Of a stretch of DNA of 64,000 bases, positions 51,356 to 59,519 are shown in pieces. A model generated the notes under the pieces. That model had not been told where the DNA came from. It saw nothing but the letters and a program-made list of their open reading frames with translations, and did no database searches. A program made the position numbers and the translations under genes. The stretch covers positions 48,575 to 112,574 of the forward strand of contig JACKIB010000017.1 of NCBI GenBank assembly GCA_020638695.1. The letters run 5' to 3'. The DNA is from Planctomycetota bacterium (GTDB taxonomy: Bacteria > Planctomycetota > UBA1135 > UBA2386). Positions within the stretch are counted from its first letter, which is position 1; each line of letters starts with the position of its first letter.

Positions 51356-52839
51356 GCCACGGCCTCCACAGGCTGCTCGAGCAACTCGTCGTAGGTGCCG
51401 AGTTCGACGGCCGGAGCAGCAATGTCGGGTACGGTCGGTTGCTCCGGTGCGACGAGAGTCTTGACACGATCGGCCGTGGGGACGCCCCCAGAGGTCAGGA
51501 GCTGGCCGAGGGCCTCCTCAACCTCGGTCTCCATCGTCGTCGCGGCCAGATGAAGAACCCTCAGGTACTCGATGTCCGCCTCCCTCTCCGACAAGGCTGC
51601 GTCGAGCGCCTCGAAGGCCCGACGAAACGTCGGCGTCGGGTACAGGTCGTCGCGAAAGCGGTACCTGCGAAACGCTCCCGACTTGCGGAGCATCGAGGGC
51701 ACGACGTGCCGGTAGTTGATCCGGTGGCGTTGCTTGCCGATGAGCCGCTCGATCGTGACGCGGAGCTTGTCGGCGTAGTAGACCTCGAGCCGCTCGTCGA
51801 AGATGCGGACCTTCACGCACTCGTCGCGCAACTGCGAAGGGACCGAGTAGGTGTTGGTCTTCACGCGGATCGTGCTGCCGGACGAGACGCGTGTCCTCAT
51901 TTCGGTGTACTCCGGCACCGGTGACGCCGTCACCGGATCCATCGCCGCGAGTTCCTCTTCGAGCCTCTGGCCCCGCGTCCGATTCCTGGTCTCGAAGACC
52001 TGGCAGAGCCAGGCCACGTAGTCGTCATGGGTCGCGAAGTCGCGACTCTCACGCAGCATCAGCTGCTGAGCGACGTAGCGCTTCAGCGCTCCGTTGCCTG
52101 CCTCGACATCACCATTCTGGTTGCACTTGCGAATCTTGATCGTCCGCGGCTTCATGCCGAGGTGCTCCATCAACTCGACGTAGTCGTCGTTGAAGCCGCG
52201 CTTGCCCTTGTCGAGACGATGCGTCGCCGCCGTCGAGTTGTCGGTCTGATGAAACTTCGGCCGTCGACCGAGGCGCATCAATGCAGCGGGCACGCTCTTC
52301 TTGAGAGCCGCCGTCGACTCGGACAGGCACGGAGTGCCCCAACTCCAGTCCGAGTACGGAAGCACTGAGTGGCACAGCGCGTGTGCGTACACCTCGCCGA
52401 CGATCGTGATCCCGAGCGACGTCATCCATGTGAAGTCGGTCTGCATCGCTTCACCCGGGACGTGCTGCTGCGGGAAGAACAGCTCCTTCTCCGGCCCGTC
52501 CTCCGCTCGCCACTGCTTCAGCCGACGCTGCAACGTCCGCAGTTGGCCTGCTTCGTAGCGGCCCGGATGCTGTCGCAACAGCTCGTCGAACAGCGTCCTC
52601 GCCTCCAGCCTCGGTGACTCGTCGAGCTTCGAGACGATCCACGCCCAGTCCTGCTCGAAGGGGTCCTTTCTCGTCCGCCATTCCCTCGGCGTCTTCAGAT
52701 CCGACGGCAGATCGTCCGCCGCCAGATACTTCGTCGCGGTGTTTCGGTGCATGCCAGCCCGCACCGCGGACACGCCCACATTCCCTGTCTGTGCCATCTC
52801 GGCCCTCAGCTTCTTGACCTGCGCATCCGTCACCGCCAT
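51352..52839 (-). CDS. istA: IS21-family transposase IstA
   Basis: A 495-residue DDE transposase. An N-terminal HTH (AQTGNVGVSAVRAGMHRNTA) precedes the catalytic core, with the first Asp in MQTDFTWMTSLG (~134), the second Asp in FHQTDNSTAATH (~199) and the Glu in NGDVEAGNGALKRY (~245). The C-terminal beta-barrel and tail follow. Start and stop are intact, so the element may be active. The 125 bases between the gene and the element end at 52964 hold the end repeats and presumably the promoter. Confidence 0.94.
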   Translation of the reverse strand: MAVTDAQVKKLRAEMAQTGNVGVSAVRAGMHRNTATKYLAADDLPSDLKTPREWRTRKDPFEQDWAWIVSKLDESPRLEARTLFDELLRQHPGRYEAGQLRTLQRRLKQWRAEDGPEKELFFPQQHVPGEAMQTDFTWMTSLGITIVGEVYAHALCHSVLPYSDWSWGTPCLSESTAALKKSVPAALMRLGRRPKFHQTDNSTAATHRLDKGKRGFNDDYVELMEHLGMKPRTIKIRKCNQNGDVEAGNGALKRYVAQQLMLRESRDFATHDDYVAWLCQVFETRNRTRGQRLEEELAAMDPVTASPVPEYTEMRTRVSSGSTIRVKTNTYSVPSQLRDECVKVRIFDERLEVYYADKLRVTIERLIGKQRHRINYRHVVPSMLRKSGAFRRYRFRDDLYPTPTFRRAFEALDAALSEREADIEYLRVLHLAATTMETEVEEALGQLLTSGGVPTADRVKTLVAPEQPTVPDIAAPAVELGTYDELLEQPVEAVA

Positions 52840-52964
52840 CGCTTCGGCCCTCCCAGACCGTGGGAGGCCGACCCTAAGGGCGGGCGCGTTGTGTCTTCAG
52901 CCCGCGGTGCCTGGATGCACAGATCTAATTGTCGTCAGCGCCCAGGAGTAGTTGTCGCTGCGCA

Positions 52965-52970
52965 GTGGGG
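52965..52970 (+). repeat. Target duplication GTGGGG, right copy
   Basis: It directly follows the istA-side end of the IS21-type element and matches 49954-49959. Confidence 0.75.
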
Positions 52971-53275
52971 TGTGAATCGCCCAGATGGGCATTCTCCGTG
53001 TCCCTTGGCGTCGGTCCGCGAGGCGGGTCGCCGCAGGCGTAATCGTGGAGCCGAGTAGGACCAAACGCCGCGAGCGCCGCTGAGGGCCACGGAAGTCGTT
53101 CGGGCCAGCAGGAGTCTGCGCCACGGAACGACAGTCCATGAGCTCCGCGCCTTCCAGCACCCGTCACCCCCCGAGTGCCTCGCCGAGACCACCACTCCGG
53201 CTTCGTCTTCGGGCGGCGACCCGCGCCGAAATCCACGCACCTCCTGAATCGCCCTTCCGAGGCGCAGACTCCTAG

Positions 53276-53449
53276 CCCGGACTGTTCATGAGCAGCGTCG
53301 CGAGATCGTGCACGGTTGCTGCTGGCAAGGAGAACGGCAGGTTCTGCCCGGAGGCGGGGTGCATCCCCGTCGAGGACCAGGTTCTGACGAGCGACGAAGC
53401 AAGCAGCGAACCTGCGCGATCGCAACAGCTCGGTCACGAATAGTCCGGG
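53276..53449. mobile_element. MITE-like element, family 2 type copy
   Basis: A 174-bp segment with inverted ends: left CCCGGACTGTTCATGAGC and right, in reverse complement, CCCGGACTATTCGTGACC (15 of 18 identical). The similarity continues inward through GATCG(T/C)GCA and (G/T)TTGCTGCT. No protein is encoded and no clear target duplication was found. It may be mobilised by a transposase elsewhere in the genome. Confidence 0.65.
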
Positions 53450-53696
53450 CCAAGCCCCCGTGTCCGGAGTTCGCAGCACATGCACCCGGCCATTCGATCC
53501 GCTCGCTGCGTTGCTGCTCCTCAGCTTGTCCACCAACAAGCCGTGTCGTCGCAGCGCCTTGCGCGCGAATCGACTGACGCAGCCACATTTGCTGCGAACT
53601 TCAGACCAGGGGCACTAGTGGGGTGTGTCCGAAGTTGGTCACATAAGTCGCCGGCCCTACGGCCCGCTCGCGGCGTCGCAGCTCCTCAGCTTGTCC

Positions 53697-53753
53697 AACG
53701 AAGCCAGCAGCGAGCTTGCGCGATCGCAGCAGCTCGGTCACGAATGGTCCGGG
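53697..53753 (-). repeat. Family-2 repeat end abutting dapB
   Basis: In reverse complement it reads CCCGGACCATTCGTGACCGA and continues with GCTGCTGCGATCGCGCAAGC. It is close to the right end of the element at 53276-53449. It begins directly after the dapB stop codon (TAG, 53754-53756). Confidence 0.75.
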
Positions 53754-54491
53754 CTAGAGCAACGCCTCGAGCGAATCGACCAACCCGCGGTGCTTGTGGA
53801 TCGAGCGCACGGCGAGCAGCACGCCCGGCATGAACGCGTGCCGGTCCAGGGCGTCGTGGCGGATGGTGAGCACCTGACCTTGGCCGCCGAAGATCACCTC
53901 CTGGTGGGCCAGCAGCCCCGGCAACCGGATGGAGTGGATCGGGATCGATCCGCGGACGCCGCCGCGCGCCCCCTCGACCGAGACGACTTCGCCGACCTTC
54001 CGTTGGTTGAGCGGCTGCTCGGCGGCCTTCGCGAGTTCGTCGGCCGTGTGCAGCGCGGTGCCGGAAGGCGCATCGAGCTTCTTGTCGTGGTGCAGCTCGA
54101 CGATCTCGACGTCCTTGAAGTAGCGCACCGCTTCCCGAGCGAACCGCTGCATCAACACCACACCGATGGCGAAGTTCGGTGCGAGCAGGAAGCCGACACC
54201 CTTCGACTTGGCGAGCCGTCCGAGTTCCTCCGCATTCGCGCGCGGCAAGCCGGTGGTCCCCGCCACCACCGGAACCCGCGCCTCGAGCATCGTGCGGACG
54301 TTCTGCTCCACGGCCTCGGGCACCGTGAATTCGATCGCCACGTCCGCCCGCTCGGCCGCGAGCGCCGCCGCCAAGTCGTCGCCGACGTCGGTGCTGCCGC
54401 ACAGACTGAGGTCCTCGGCGGCCTGCACCGCCTCGACACAGGTCCGCCCCATGCGACCCAGGGCTCCATGCACGTGAACGCGAATCGTCAT
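53754..54491 (-). CDS. dapB: 4-hydroxy-tetrahydrodipicolinate reductase
   Basis: A 245-residue DapB, which reduces the dipicolinate precursor in lysine and diaminopimelate synthesis. The dinucleotide loop is VHGALGRMG (~7-15), AGTTGL and the loop LAPNFAIGV are typical, and the catalytic signature ELHHDKKLDAPSGTA occupies ~143-157. The start overlaps the ddl stop (ATGA). The larger open frame extending to 55211 lies inside ddl and is rejected. Diaminopimelate implies peptidoglycan synthesis in this organism. Confidence 0.95.
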   Translation of the reverse strand: MTIRVHVHGALGRMGRTCVEAVQAAEDLSLCGSTDVGDDLAAALAAERADVAIEFTVPEAVEQNVRTMLEARVPVVAGTTGLPRANAEELGRLAKSKGVGFLLAPNFAIGVVLMQRFAREAVRYFKDVEIVELHHDKKLDAPSGTALHTADELAKAAEQPLNQRKVGEVVSVEGARGGVRGSIPIHSIRLPGLLAHQEVIFGGQGQVLTIRHDALDRHAFMPGVLLAVRSIHKHRGLVDSLEALL

Positions 54492-55567
54492 GATGGGGAG
54501 TGCTCCATTCTGCGGGGCAAGTGTGCGGCGAGCTCCAGCGCCAGGTCGATCAACCGGCTGAGCAGGGTTCGATAGTCGATGCCGTGCGCCGCCGCGGACT
54601 TCGGGTACAGGCTCTCGCGGGTGAAGCCGGGCATGGTGTTCACCTCGAGCACGAGCGGGCCGTCGGCGGTCACCATCATGTCGACCCGGGACAGCCCATC
54701 GCAGCCGATCACCTCGTGACAAGTGCGGGCGAGTTGCTGGACCGCGGTGATCCCAGCGGCGTCCAGGCCGCGCGGCGGCACGACCTCGTCGGTCGCGCCG
54801 GGGTCGTACTTGGCCGCGTGGTCGAAAAAGCGCGCGGCGCGCGGGTAGATGCCGATCGGCGGCAGTACCTCCGGGTCGAATCCGGCGTTGCCCAACACGG
54901 GCACCGAGATCTCCTCGCCCTGGACCGCGCGTTCGGCGAGGAAGCGCCGGCCGAGTTGCGGCGCGACCCGCAGGAACTCCGCCACGTCGGCCTCTCCCTC
55001 GGCGCGCGCCACCCCGAGGCTCGAGCCGGAGACGTCGACCTTGAGGAAGCAGGGGAAGCCCACGGTCGCGCCGATGCGCTCCGCCTCGCCCCGCGGCACG
55101 GCCCGACACAGCGGTGCCGCAGCGACGTAGGCCGGCGCCATCGGTACGCCGTGGGCCGTGAGCACCTCGCGGGTGCGGATCTTGTCCATGGCAACCGCCG
55201 AGGCCGCGCACCCCGAACCGACGTAGGGCAGGCCGTGCAGGTCGAGCATGCCCTGCACGGTGCCGTCCTCCCCAAGCGGCCCGTGTAGCACCGGGAACAC
55301 CACCGACACGCCGAGCTCCAGCAGACGAGCCACCGCGACGCCGGGAGGCACCGGCGATGCGGCCGACACCGGAAACTCGCTGGGGTCACCGGCCGCTACC
55401 GGCGCGTCCCCCACCGACCAGCCGCCCTCGCGTTCCAAGCGCACCGGCCAGACCCGAAAGCGCTCACGATCCAGGTGGGCGAGCACCTGAGCACCCGAGC
55501 GCAGCGACACCTGCTGCTCCGGCGAGCAGCCGCCAGCCAGCACTGCGATGTCGCGCACGGTGCTCAT
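54488..55567 (-). CDS. ddl: D-alanine--D-alanine ligase
   Basis: A 359-residue ATP-grasp ligase that makes the D-Ala-D-Ala dipeptide for peptidoglycan. Visible features are the N-terminal VLAGGCSPEQQVSLRSG, HGPLGEDGTVQGMLDL, VGFPCFLKVDVSGSSLGV (ATP binding), GEEISVPVLGN, and the metal-binding end EVNTMPGFTRESLYPKS. ATG 55567 gives the family start. It is coupled by 4 bases to dapB and lies 64 bases after the ROK kinase gene. Confidence 0.95.
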   Translation of the reverse strand: MSTVRDIAVLAGGCSPEQQVSLRSGAQVLAHLDRERFRVWPVRLEREGGWSVGDAPVAAGDPSEFPVSAASPVPPGVAVARLLELGVSVVFPVLHGPLGEDGTVQGMLDLHGLPYVGSGCAASAVAMDKIRTREVLTAHGVPMAPAYVAAAPLCRAVPRGEAERIGATVGFPCFLKVDVSGSSLGVARAEGEADVAEFLRVAPQLGRRFLAERAVQGEEISVPVLGNAGFDPEVLPPIGIYPRAARFFDHAAKYDPGATDEVVPPRGLDAAGITAVQQLARTCHEVIGCDGLSRVDMMVTADGPLVLEVNTMPGFTRESLYPKSAAAHGIDYRTLLSRLIDLALELAAHLPRRMEHSPS

Positions 55568-55631
55568 CGGGTCCCGACGCGCCGTGCGCCTGGGGTCGGA
55601 AGCGACGCGCACTCCGCTGGCGCCACGGTGC

Positions 55632-56552
55632 TCATCGCGCCTCCGGACCGGCGAACGCGGCCGCGCCCCACAGCACTGCGTCTGCCTCGCCGCGGCTGCG
55701 GACGAACCGCAGCGCGCGGGTGACGACCGCCGCGCAGCGCTGCCGCACGTGCTCCTCGATGTGGTTGGCGAGCTCCGGCCAGCCCCGCAACACGCCGCCG
55801 CCGAGCACGACCGCGCCGGGGTTGAGCAGGGTGCACAGCGACGCGACCAGCGTGCACGCCGCCACCCGCGCCTCGCCGAGGATCGCCGCCGCAGCCGGTT
55901 GGGTGTCGGCCACGCGCAGCACGTCGCCCACCGTCCAGCCGCCCTCCGTCGGTCCCGGCCCCAGCACGTCGGCGGCGCGCTCGACCATCGGCTTGCCGCC
56001 ACAGTAGGCCTCGAAGCAGCCACGCCGCCCGCACGGGCAAGTTCGGCCGCCGGGTACGTGCTCCAGGTGACCGGCCTCGCCCGCGGCGTTGCTGTGGCCG
56101 GCGAACGGCTGCCCACCGACGATCCAGCCGATACCGATCCCACTGCCGAACAGCAGCACCAGTAGAGGCTCCTCGCCCGCCGCATCGCCGTGCGAATACT
56201 CGCCGAGCGCGCACGCGCGGCCGTCGTTGAGAGCCCGCACGGGCAGGGAGCGCGCACCGAGGAGGTTCTGCAAGTCGATGCCGTCGAGGGCGAGGTTCGG
56301 CGCGTAGACGACGGTGCGGTGGTCCTCCGCCACCACGCCGGCGACCCCCACACCGACGCTCCGGGGCTCTGCCCACCCACCCGGACGAGGTGCATCGCGT
56401 ACTGCCGCGAGTTCGCGGGCGAACAGCGCGTGCAGATCCTCGGCGCCGCGCGGCGTCGCGCGACGCCGGTCGGCGTGCAGCGTTCCATCGCTGGCGACCA
56501 GTGCAAAGCGACACTTGGTCCCCCCGAGGTCGGCAGCCAGGGTGGTGTTCAT
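55632..56552 (-). CDS. ROK-family sugar kinase (glucokinase-like)
   Basis: A 306-residue ROK kinase. The ATP phosphate loop is LAADLGGTKCRFALV (~4-18), the catalytic Asp is in ALNDGRACALGEY, and GSGIGIGWIVGGQ follows. The zinc-binding ROK signature is present as GHLEHVPGGRTCPCGRRGCFEAYCGG, with one His and Cys residues. It phosphorylates glucose or an N-acyl sugar; the substrate is not determined by sequence. ATG 56552 matches the family start. It sits in a run of envelope and precursor genes on the minus strand. Confidence 0.9.
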   Translation of the reverse strand: MNTTLAADLGGTKCRFALVASDGTLHADRRRATPRGAEDLHALFARELAAVRDAPRPGGWAEPRSVGVGVAGVVAEDHRTVVYAPNLALDGIDLQNLLGARSLPVRALNDGRACALGEYSHGDAAGEEPLLVLLFGSGIGIGWIVGGQPFAGHSNAAGEAGHLEHVPGGRTCPCGRRGCFEAYCGGKPMVERAADVLGPGPTEGGWTVGDVLRVADTQPAAAAILGEARVAACTLVASLCTLLNPGAVVLGGGVLRGWPELANHIEEHVRQRCAAVVTRALRFVRSRGEADAVLWGAAAFAGPEAR

Positions 56553-56670
56553 CGACTCGCGCTTCCTGCCCGTGCGCGCCGCGCGTCGGCGTGGAGCGCT
56601 CCGCCCCATCGCGATGGGGCGGGTCGTCCCTGGACCGATTCCGTGCGGGCGAACGATCGCCCGCGGCGCG

Positions 56671-57036
56671 TCAGCCCACCGAGCGCCCGGAGTTCTCGAC
56701 GTTCTCCTGGTCCGACAGCGCCTCGAGCAAGCTGTCGATCAGCCGGATCGTCGCCTGGTGCTGGTTCTCCAACATCACCACGCGCCGCATGACCTTGCGC
56801 AACACCGGCGGGAGGATCGACTCCAGGGTGTAGTTCTTGATCATGTTGAAGGTCTCGATCTTGCTGGGATCGTCTTCGTCGTGGAAGTGGTACTTGAAGG
56901 CGTGGTTCAGCGCCTCGCTGGTCAGCTCCGTGATCTCCTTCTTCGTCTGCTCCTCGACCGCGTCGTCGTGGTTGTGATGGATCTTGTAGGCATCCACGCG
57001 GTAGGCGTGGAGCAGCTCTCGGAAGACTTTCTTCAC
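56671..57036 (-). CDS. Small helical protein, unknown function
   Basis: A 121-residue protein starting at GTG 57036. It is highly charged and helical: RVDAYKIHHNHDDAVEEQTK, then TELTSEALNHAFKYHFHDED and VMRRVVMLENQHQATIRLI. Histidine- and acid-rich patches near residues 18-60 might bind metal, but no family is recognised. No in-frame ATG is available nearby. It lies between fabF and the ROK kinase gene with ~100-base gaps on either side, so it may have its own promoter. Its amino-acid composition looks like a real cytosolic protein. Confidence 0.65.
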   Translation of the reverse strand: MKKVFRELLHAYRVDAYKIHHNHDDAVEEQTKKEITELTSEALNHAFKYHFHDEDDPSKIETFNMIKNYTLESILPPVLRKVMRRVVMLENQHQATIRLIDSLLEALSDQENVENSGRSVG

Positions 57037-57139
57037 GGTCTTTGCCTCGCTTGCTCGGGGAGGGGCTTGCTTTGGGGGGTGACTGCAGGACGTTCCGGAC
57101 TGGAGCACCACGGTGCGCACACCGCGGGACACCCCGATG

Positions 57140-58384
57140 TTAGTCCTCGAACCGCCGGAGTGCCAGGCACGTGTTGTGGCCACCGAAACCCAGCGAATTG
57201 CTGATCGCGACCCGCACGTTCGCTTGCCGCGCCTGGTTCGGGACGTAGTCGAGGTCGCACTCGGGATCCGGCGTCTCGTAGTTGATGGTCGGCGGGATCT
57301 GCCCGGTGCGCACCGCCATCGCCGAGAAGGCCAATTCCACGGCACCGGAGGCACCGAGCAAGTGGCCGATCATCGACTTGGTGGAGGACACCTGCAGTTT
57401 GTCGGCGTGGCTGCCGAACACCATCCGCAGCGCCTTGGTCTCCACCTTGTCGTTGAGGTGTGTGCTGGTGCCGTGCGCGTTGACGTAGTCGACGTCCTCG
57501 GGAGCGAGCCGCGCGTCGTGCAACGCCTGTTCGATGGCACGCCGCGGCCCCAGCGCGTCCTCGGCCGGCGCGGTGATGTGGAACGCATCGTCGGTCGACC
57601 CGTACCCGCACAGCTCGGCGATGATGTCGGCGCCGCGCGCGCGTGCGTGCTCGAGTTCTTCGAGCACGATCGCTGCCCCGCCGTCACCCATCACGAACCC
57701 GTCACGGTCGCGGTCGAACGGACGTGAGGCACGCTGCGGGTCGTCGTTGCGCTTCGACAACGCCTTGAGCGAGCAGAATCCCGCCAAGGCCAGCTCGGTG
57801 GTCGCCTTCTCGGAACCACCGGTCAGCATCATGTCGGCCTCGCCGTACTGCACGGTGCGCAGCGCGATTCCGATCGCGTTGCTCGCGCTGGCACATGCCG
57901 AACCGGTCGAGAAGCTGGTGCCCTGCAAGCCGAACCGAATCGAGGCCTGCCCGGCACTCGCGTTCGACATCAGCTTGGGGATGAAGAACGGGCTGACCCG
58001 TCCGGGTCCCCGCTCGCGCATCACCATCTTCTGCTCCTCGATCTCGGAGATCCCACCGATGCCGGTGCCGAAGATGCAGCCGGCCCGTGTCGGGTCCTCC
58101 TTGGACATGTCGAGGCCGGAGTGCCGCATCGCCTCCATCGCCGCCACCATCTGGTAGAGGCAGTAGGGGTCCATGCGCCGCGCTTCGGTCTTCTCGAAGT
58201 AGTTCAGCGGATCGAAGCCCTTGATCGCGCAGAGGAAGCGGGTCGAGTGCTGCGAAGCGTCGAACTCGGTGACCGGTCCGGCACCGGACACGCCCTCGAG
58301 GAGTGCGCGCCATGTGGACTCCAGGTCGAGTCCGACCGGAGTCACAACGCCCAACCCGGTGATGACGACGCGGCGTCGGCCCAT
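57140..58384 (-). CDS. fabF: Beta-ketoacyl-ACP synthase II
   Basis: A 414-residue FabF that elongates fatty acids by condensing malonyl-ACP with acyl-ACP. The Cys-His-His triad is seen in STGSACASASNAIG (Cys), NAHGTSTHLND (His) and SMIGHLLGASGAVE (His, with the conserved Lys in STKSMIGH). The C-terminal NSLGFGGHNTCLALR is characteristic. It follows acpP by 14 bases within the plsX-fabH-fabG-acpP-fabF operon. Confidence 0.96.
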   Translation of the reverse strand: MGRRRVVITGLGVVTPVGLDLESTWRALLEGVSGAGPVTEFDASQHSTRFLCAIKGFDPLNYFEKTEARRMDPYCLYQMVAAMEAMRHSGLDMSKEDPTRAGCIFGTGIGGISEIEEQKMVMRERGPGRVSPFFIPKLMSNASAGQASIRFGLQGTSFSTGSACASASNAIGIALRTVQYGEADMMLTGGSEKATTELALAGFCSLKALSKRNDDPQRASRPFDRDRDGFVMGDGGAAIVLEELEHARARGADIIAELCGYGSTDDAFHITAPAEDALGPRRAIEQALHDARLAPEDVDYVNAHGTSTHLNDKVETKALRMVFGSHADKLQVSSTKSMIGHLLGASGAVELAFSAMAVRTGQIPPTINYETPDPECDLDYVPNQARQANVRVAISNSLGFGGHNTCLALRRFED

Positions 58385-58398
58385 GCAGCCCGGTGAAG

Positions 58399-58644
58399 CT
58401 ACTGCTTGTTGAAAATGTAATCGATCGCGTTGCCGACGGACTGGATCTTCTCCGCGTCCTCATCGGGAATGCTGATCTCGAACTCGTCCTCGAATTCCAT
58501 GACCAACTCGACCGTGTCGAGCGAGTCGGCACCGAGGTCGTTGATGAACGACGTCTCCGGCTTGACCTTCTCCCGGTTGGTGCCGAGCTGGCCGCAGACG
58601 ATGTTGATGACCTTTTCTTCTACTTCTTCTCTGGTAAGCGCCAC
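58399..58644 (-). CDS. acpP: Acyl carrier protein
   Basis: An 81-residue ACP, the carrier of growing acyl chains. The phosphopantetheine attachment serine is in LGADSLDTVELVM. The acidic helix II (EFEDEFEISIPDEDAEKI) and length are typical. It is encoded between fabG and fabF; the spacing upstream (122 bases from fabG) could hold a separate promoter, as ACP is needed in large amounts. GC content is slightly lower than the neighbouring genes, usual for acpP. Confidence 0.96.
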   Translation of the reverse strand: MALTREEVEEKVINIVCGQLGTNREKVKPETSFINDLGADSLDTVELVMEFEDEFEISIPDEDAEKIQSVGNAIDYIFNKQ

Positions 58645-58766
58645 GGGTAATCGACCCCCATCGGGAAGAGCGGTGGAGGAAAGGAAGGTAGGCCGGCCCC
58701 GGCAAGAATCCAGAAAGCCCGACCGGAAAAAGCGTCGCCGCGAAGATTGAAGAACGTGGCGCGCCG

Positions 58767-59504
58767 CTACATCGCCATGCCGCCGTCCACCATCAGCACC
58801 TGGCCGGTGATGTACGAGGCGGCGTCACTACACAGAAACCGCACCGCGGCCGCAACATCCTTGGGTTCACCGAAGTGTCCCAACGGGATCGTCTGCAGGA
58901 TCCCCTTCTGGATTTCGCCCGACAGTTTGGCGGTCATGTCGGTCGTGATGAACCCCGGTGCCACCAGGTTGACGGTGACGCCACGGCCACCGAACTCCTT
59001 GGCCATCGCCTTGGTCATCCCGATCAAACCGGCCTTGCTGGCCGCGTAGTTGGCCTGACCGGCGTTGCCGACCACGCCCACCACCGAGCCGACGTTCACG
59101 ATCCGCCCGGCGCGCGCCTTGGTCATGCCGCGCGCGAACGCCCGGGTGACGAGGAACGAGCCGCGCAGGTTGGTGGCGAGCACCGAGTCGAAATCATCGG
59201 TCGACATGCGCAGCACCAGTCCATCGCGGGTCACGCCCGCGTTGTTGACCACCGCCGCCAGCGCACCGAACTCGCGCTCCACGGTCTCGGCGAGCTGCGC
59301 CACCGACGCTTCGTCCCCGACGTCGCACACGAATGCACGCGCTTCGCCACCGGCTCGGTGGCACTCCTGCAGCGTGTCGTCGCAGCCACCCTCACGGGTC
59401 GAAACGCACAGCACGCGAAACCCGTCCGCGGCCAGGGTGGCGGCGATCGCGCGACCGATGCCACGTGAGGCTCCGGTGACGAGGGCGTTGCGGGGTTCTG
59501 CCAT
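58767..59504 (-). CDS. fabG: 3-oxoacyl-ACP reductase
   Basis: A 245-residue short-chain dehydrogenase that reduces 3-oxoacyl-ACP with NADPH. The cofactor loop is VTGASRGIGRAIA (~9-21), followed by VVNNAGVTRDGL, the catalytic Ser in VNVGSVVGVVGN, and YAASKAGLIGMTKAMA (Tyr and Lys). The C-terminal GQVLMVDGGMAM is the family ending. It sits 15 bases after fabH in the fatty acid operon. Confidence 0.95.
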   Translation of the reverse strand: MAEPRNALVTGASRGIGRAIAATLAADGFRVLCVSTREGGCDDTLQECHRAGGEARAFVCDVGDEASVAQLAETVEREFGALAAVVNNAGVTRDGLVLRMSTDDFDSVLATNLRGSFLVTRAFARGMTKARAGRIVNVGSVVGVVGNAGQANYAASKAGLIGMTKAMAKEFGGRGVTVNLVAPGFITTDMTAKLSGEIQKGILQTIPLGHFGEPKDVAAAVRFLCSDAASYITGQVLMVDGGMAM

Positions 59505-59519
59505 GGGGATCCTGTCCGT

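Larger units (their letters stand above)
49960..52964 (-). mobile_element. IS21-family element with passenger gene
   Basis: A 3005-bp element whose ends both start TG and share terminal blocks. The 49960 end reads TGGTTGGCGTCAATTAC and, further in, GACGACAATTAGAACTGTGC (around 49989). The other end, in reverse complement from 52964, reads TGCGCAGCGACAACTAC and then GACGACAATTAGATCTGTGC. Multiple internal end repeats are typical of IS21. A 6-bp duplication GTGGGG flanks it. It encodes IstA and IstB on the minus strand and an extra winged-helix gene on the plus strand. Confidence 0.9.
52971..53753. other. Gene-poor region with clustered family-2 repeats
   Basis: About 780 bases downstream of dapB with no credible gene. 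A MITE-like element (53276-53449) and further partial copies (near 53500-53535 and 53663-53753) occupy much of it. CTCCTCAGCTTGTCCA occurs at two places (around 53518 and 53678), showing that copies have been duplicated or nested. Confidence 0.7.

Noticed and set aside
54492..55211. Longer dapB start
   Set aside because: The extension lies wholly within the ddl gene in another frame; the ATGA overlap at 54488-54491 gives a natural start.
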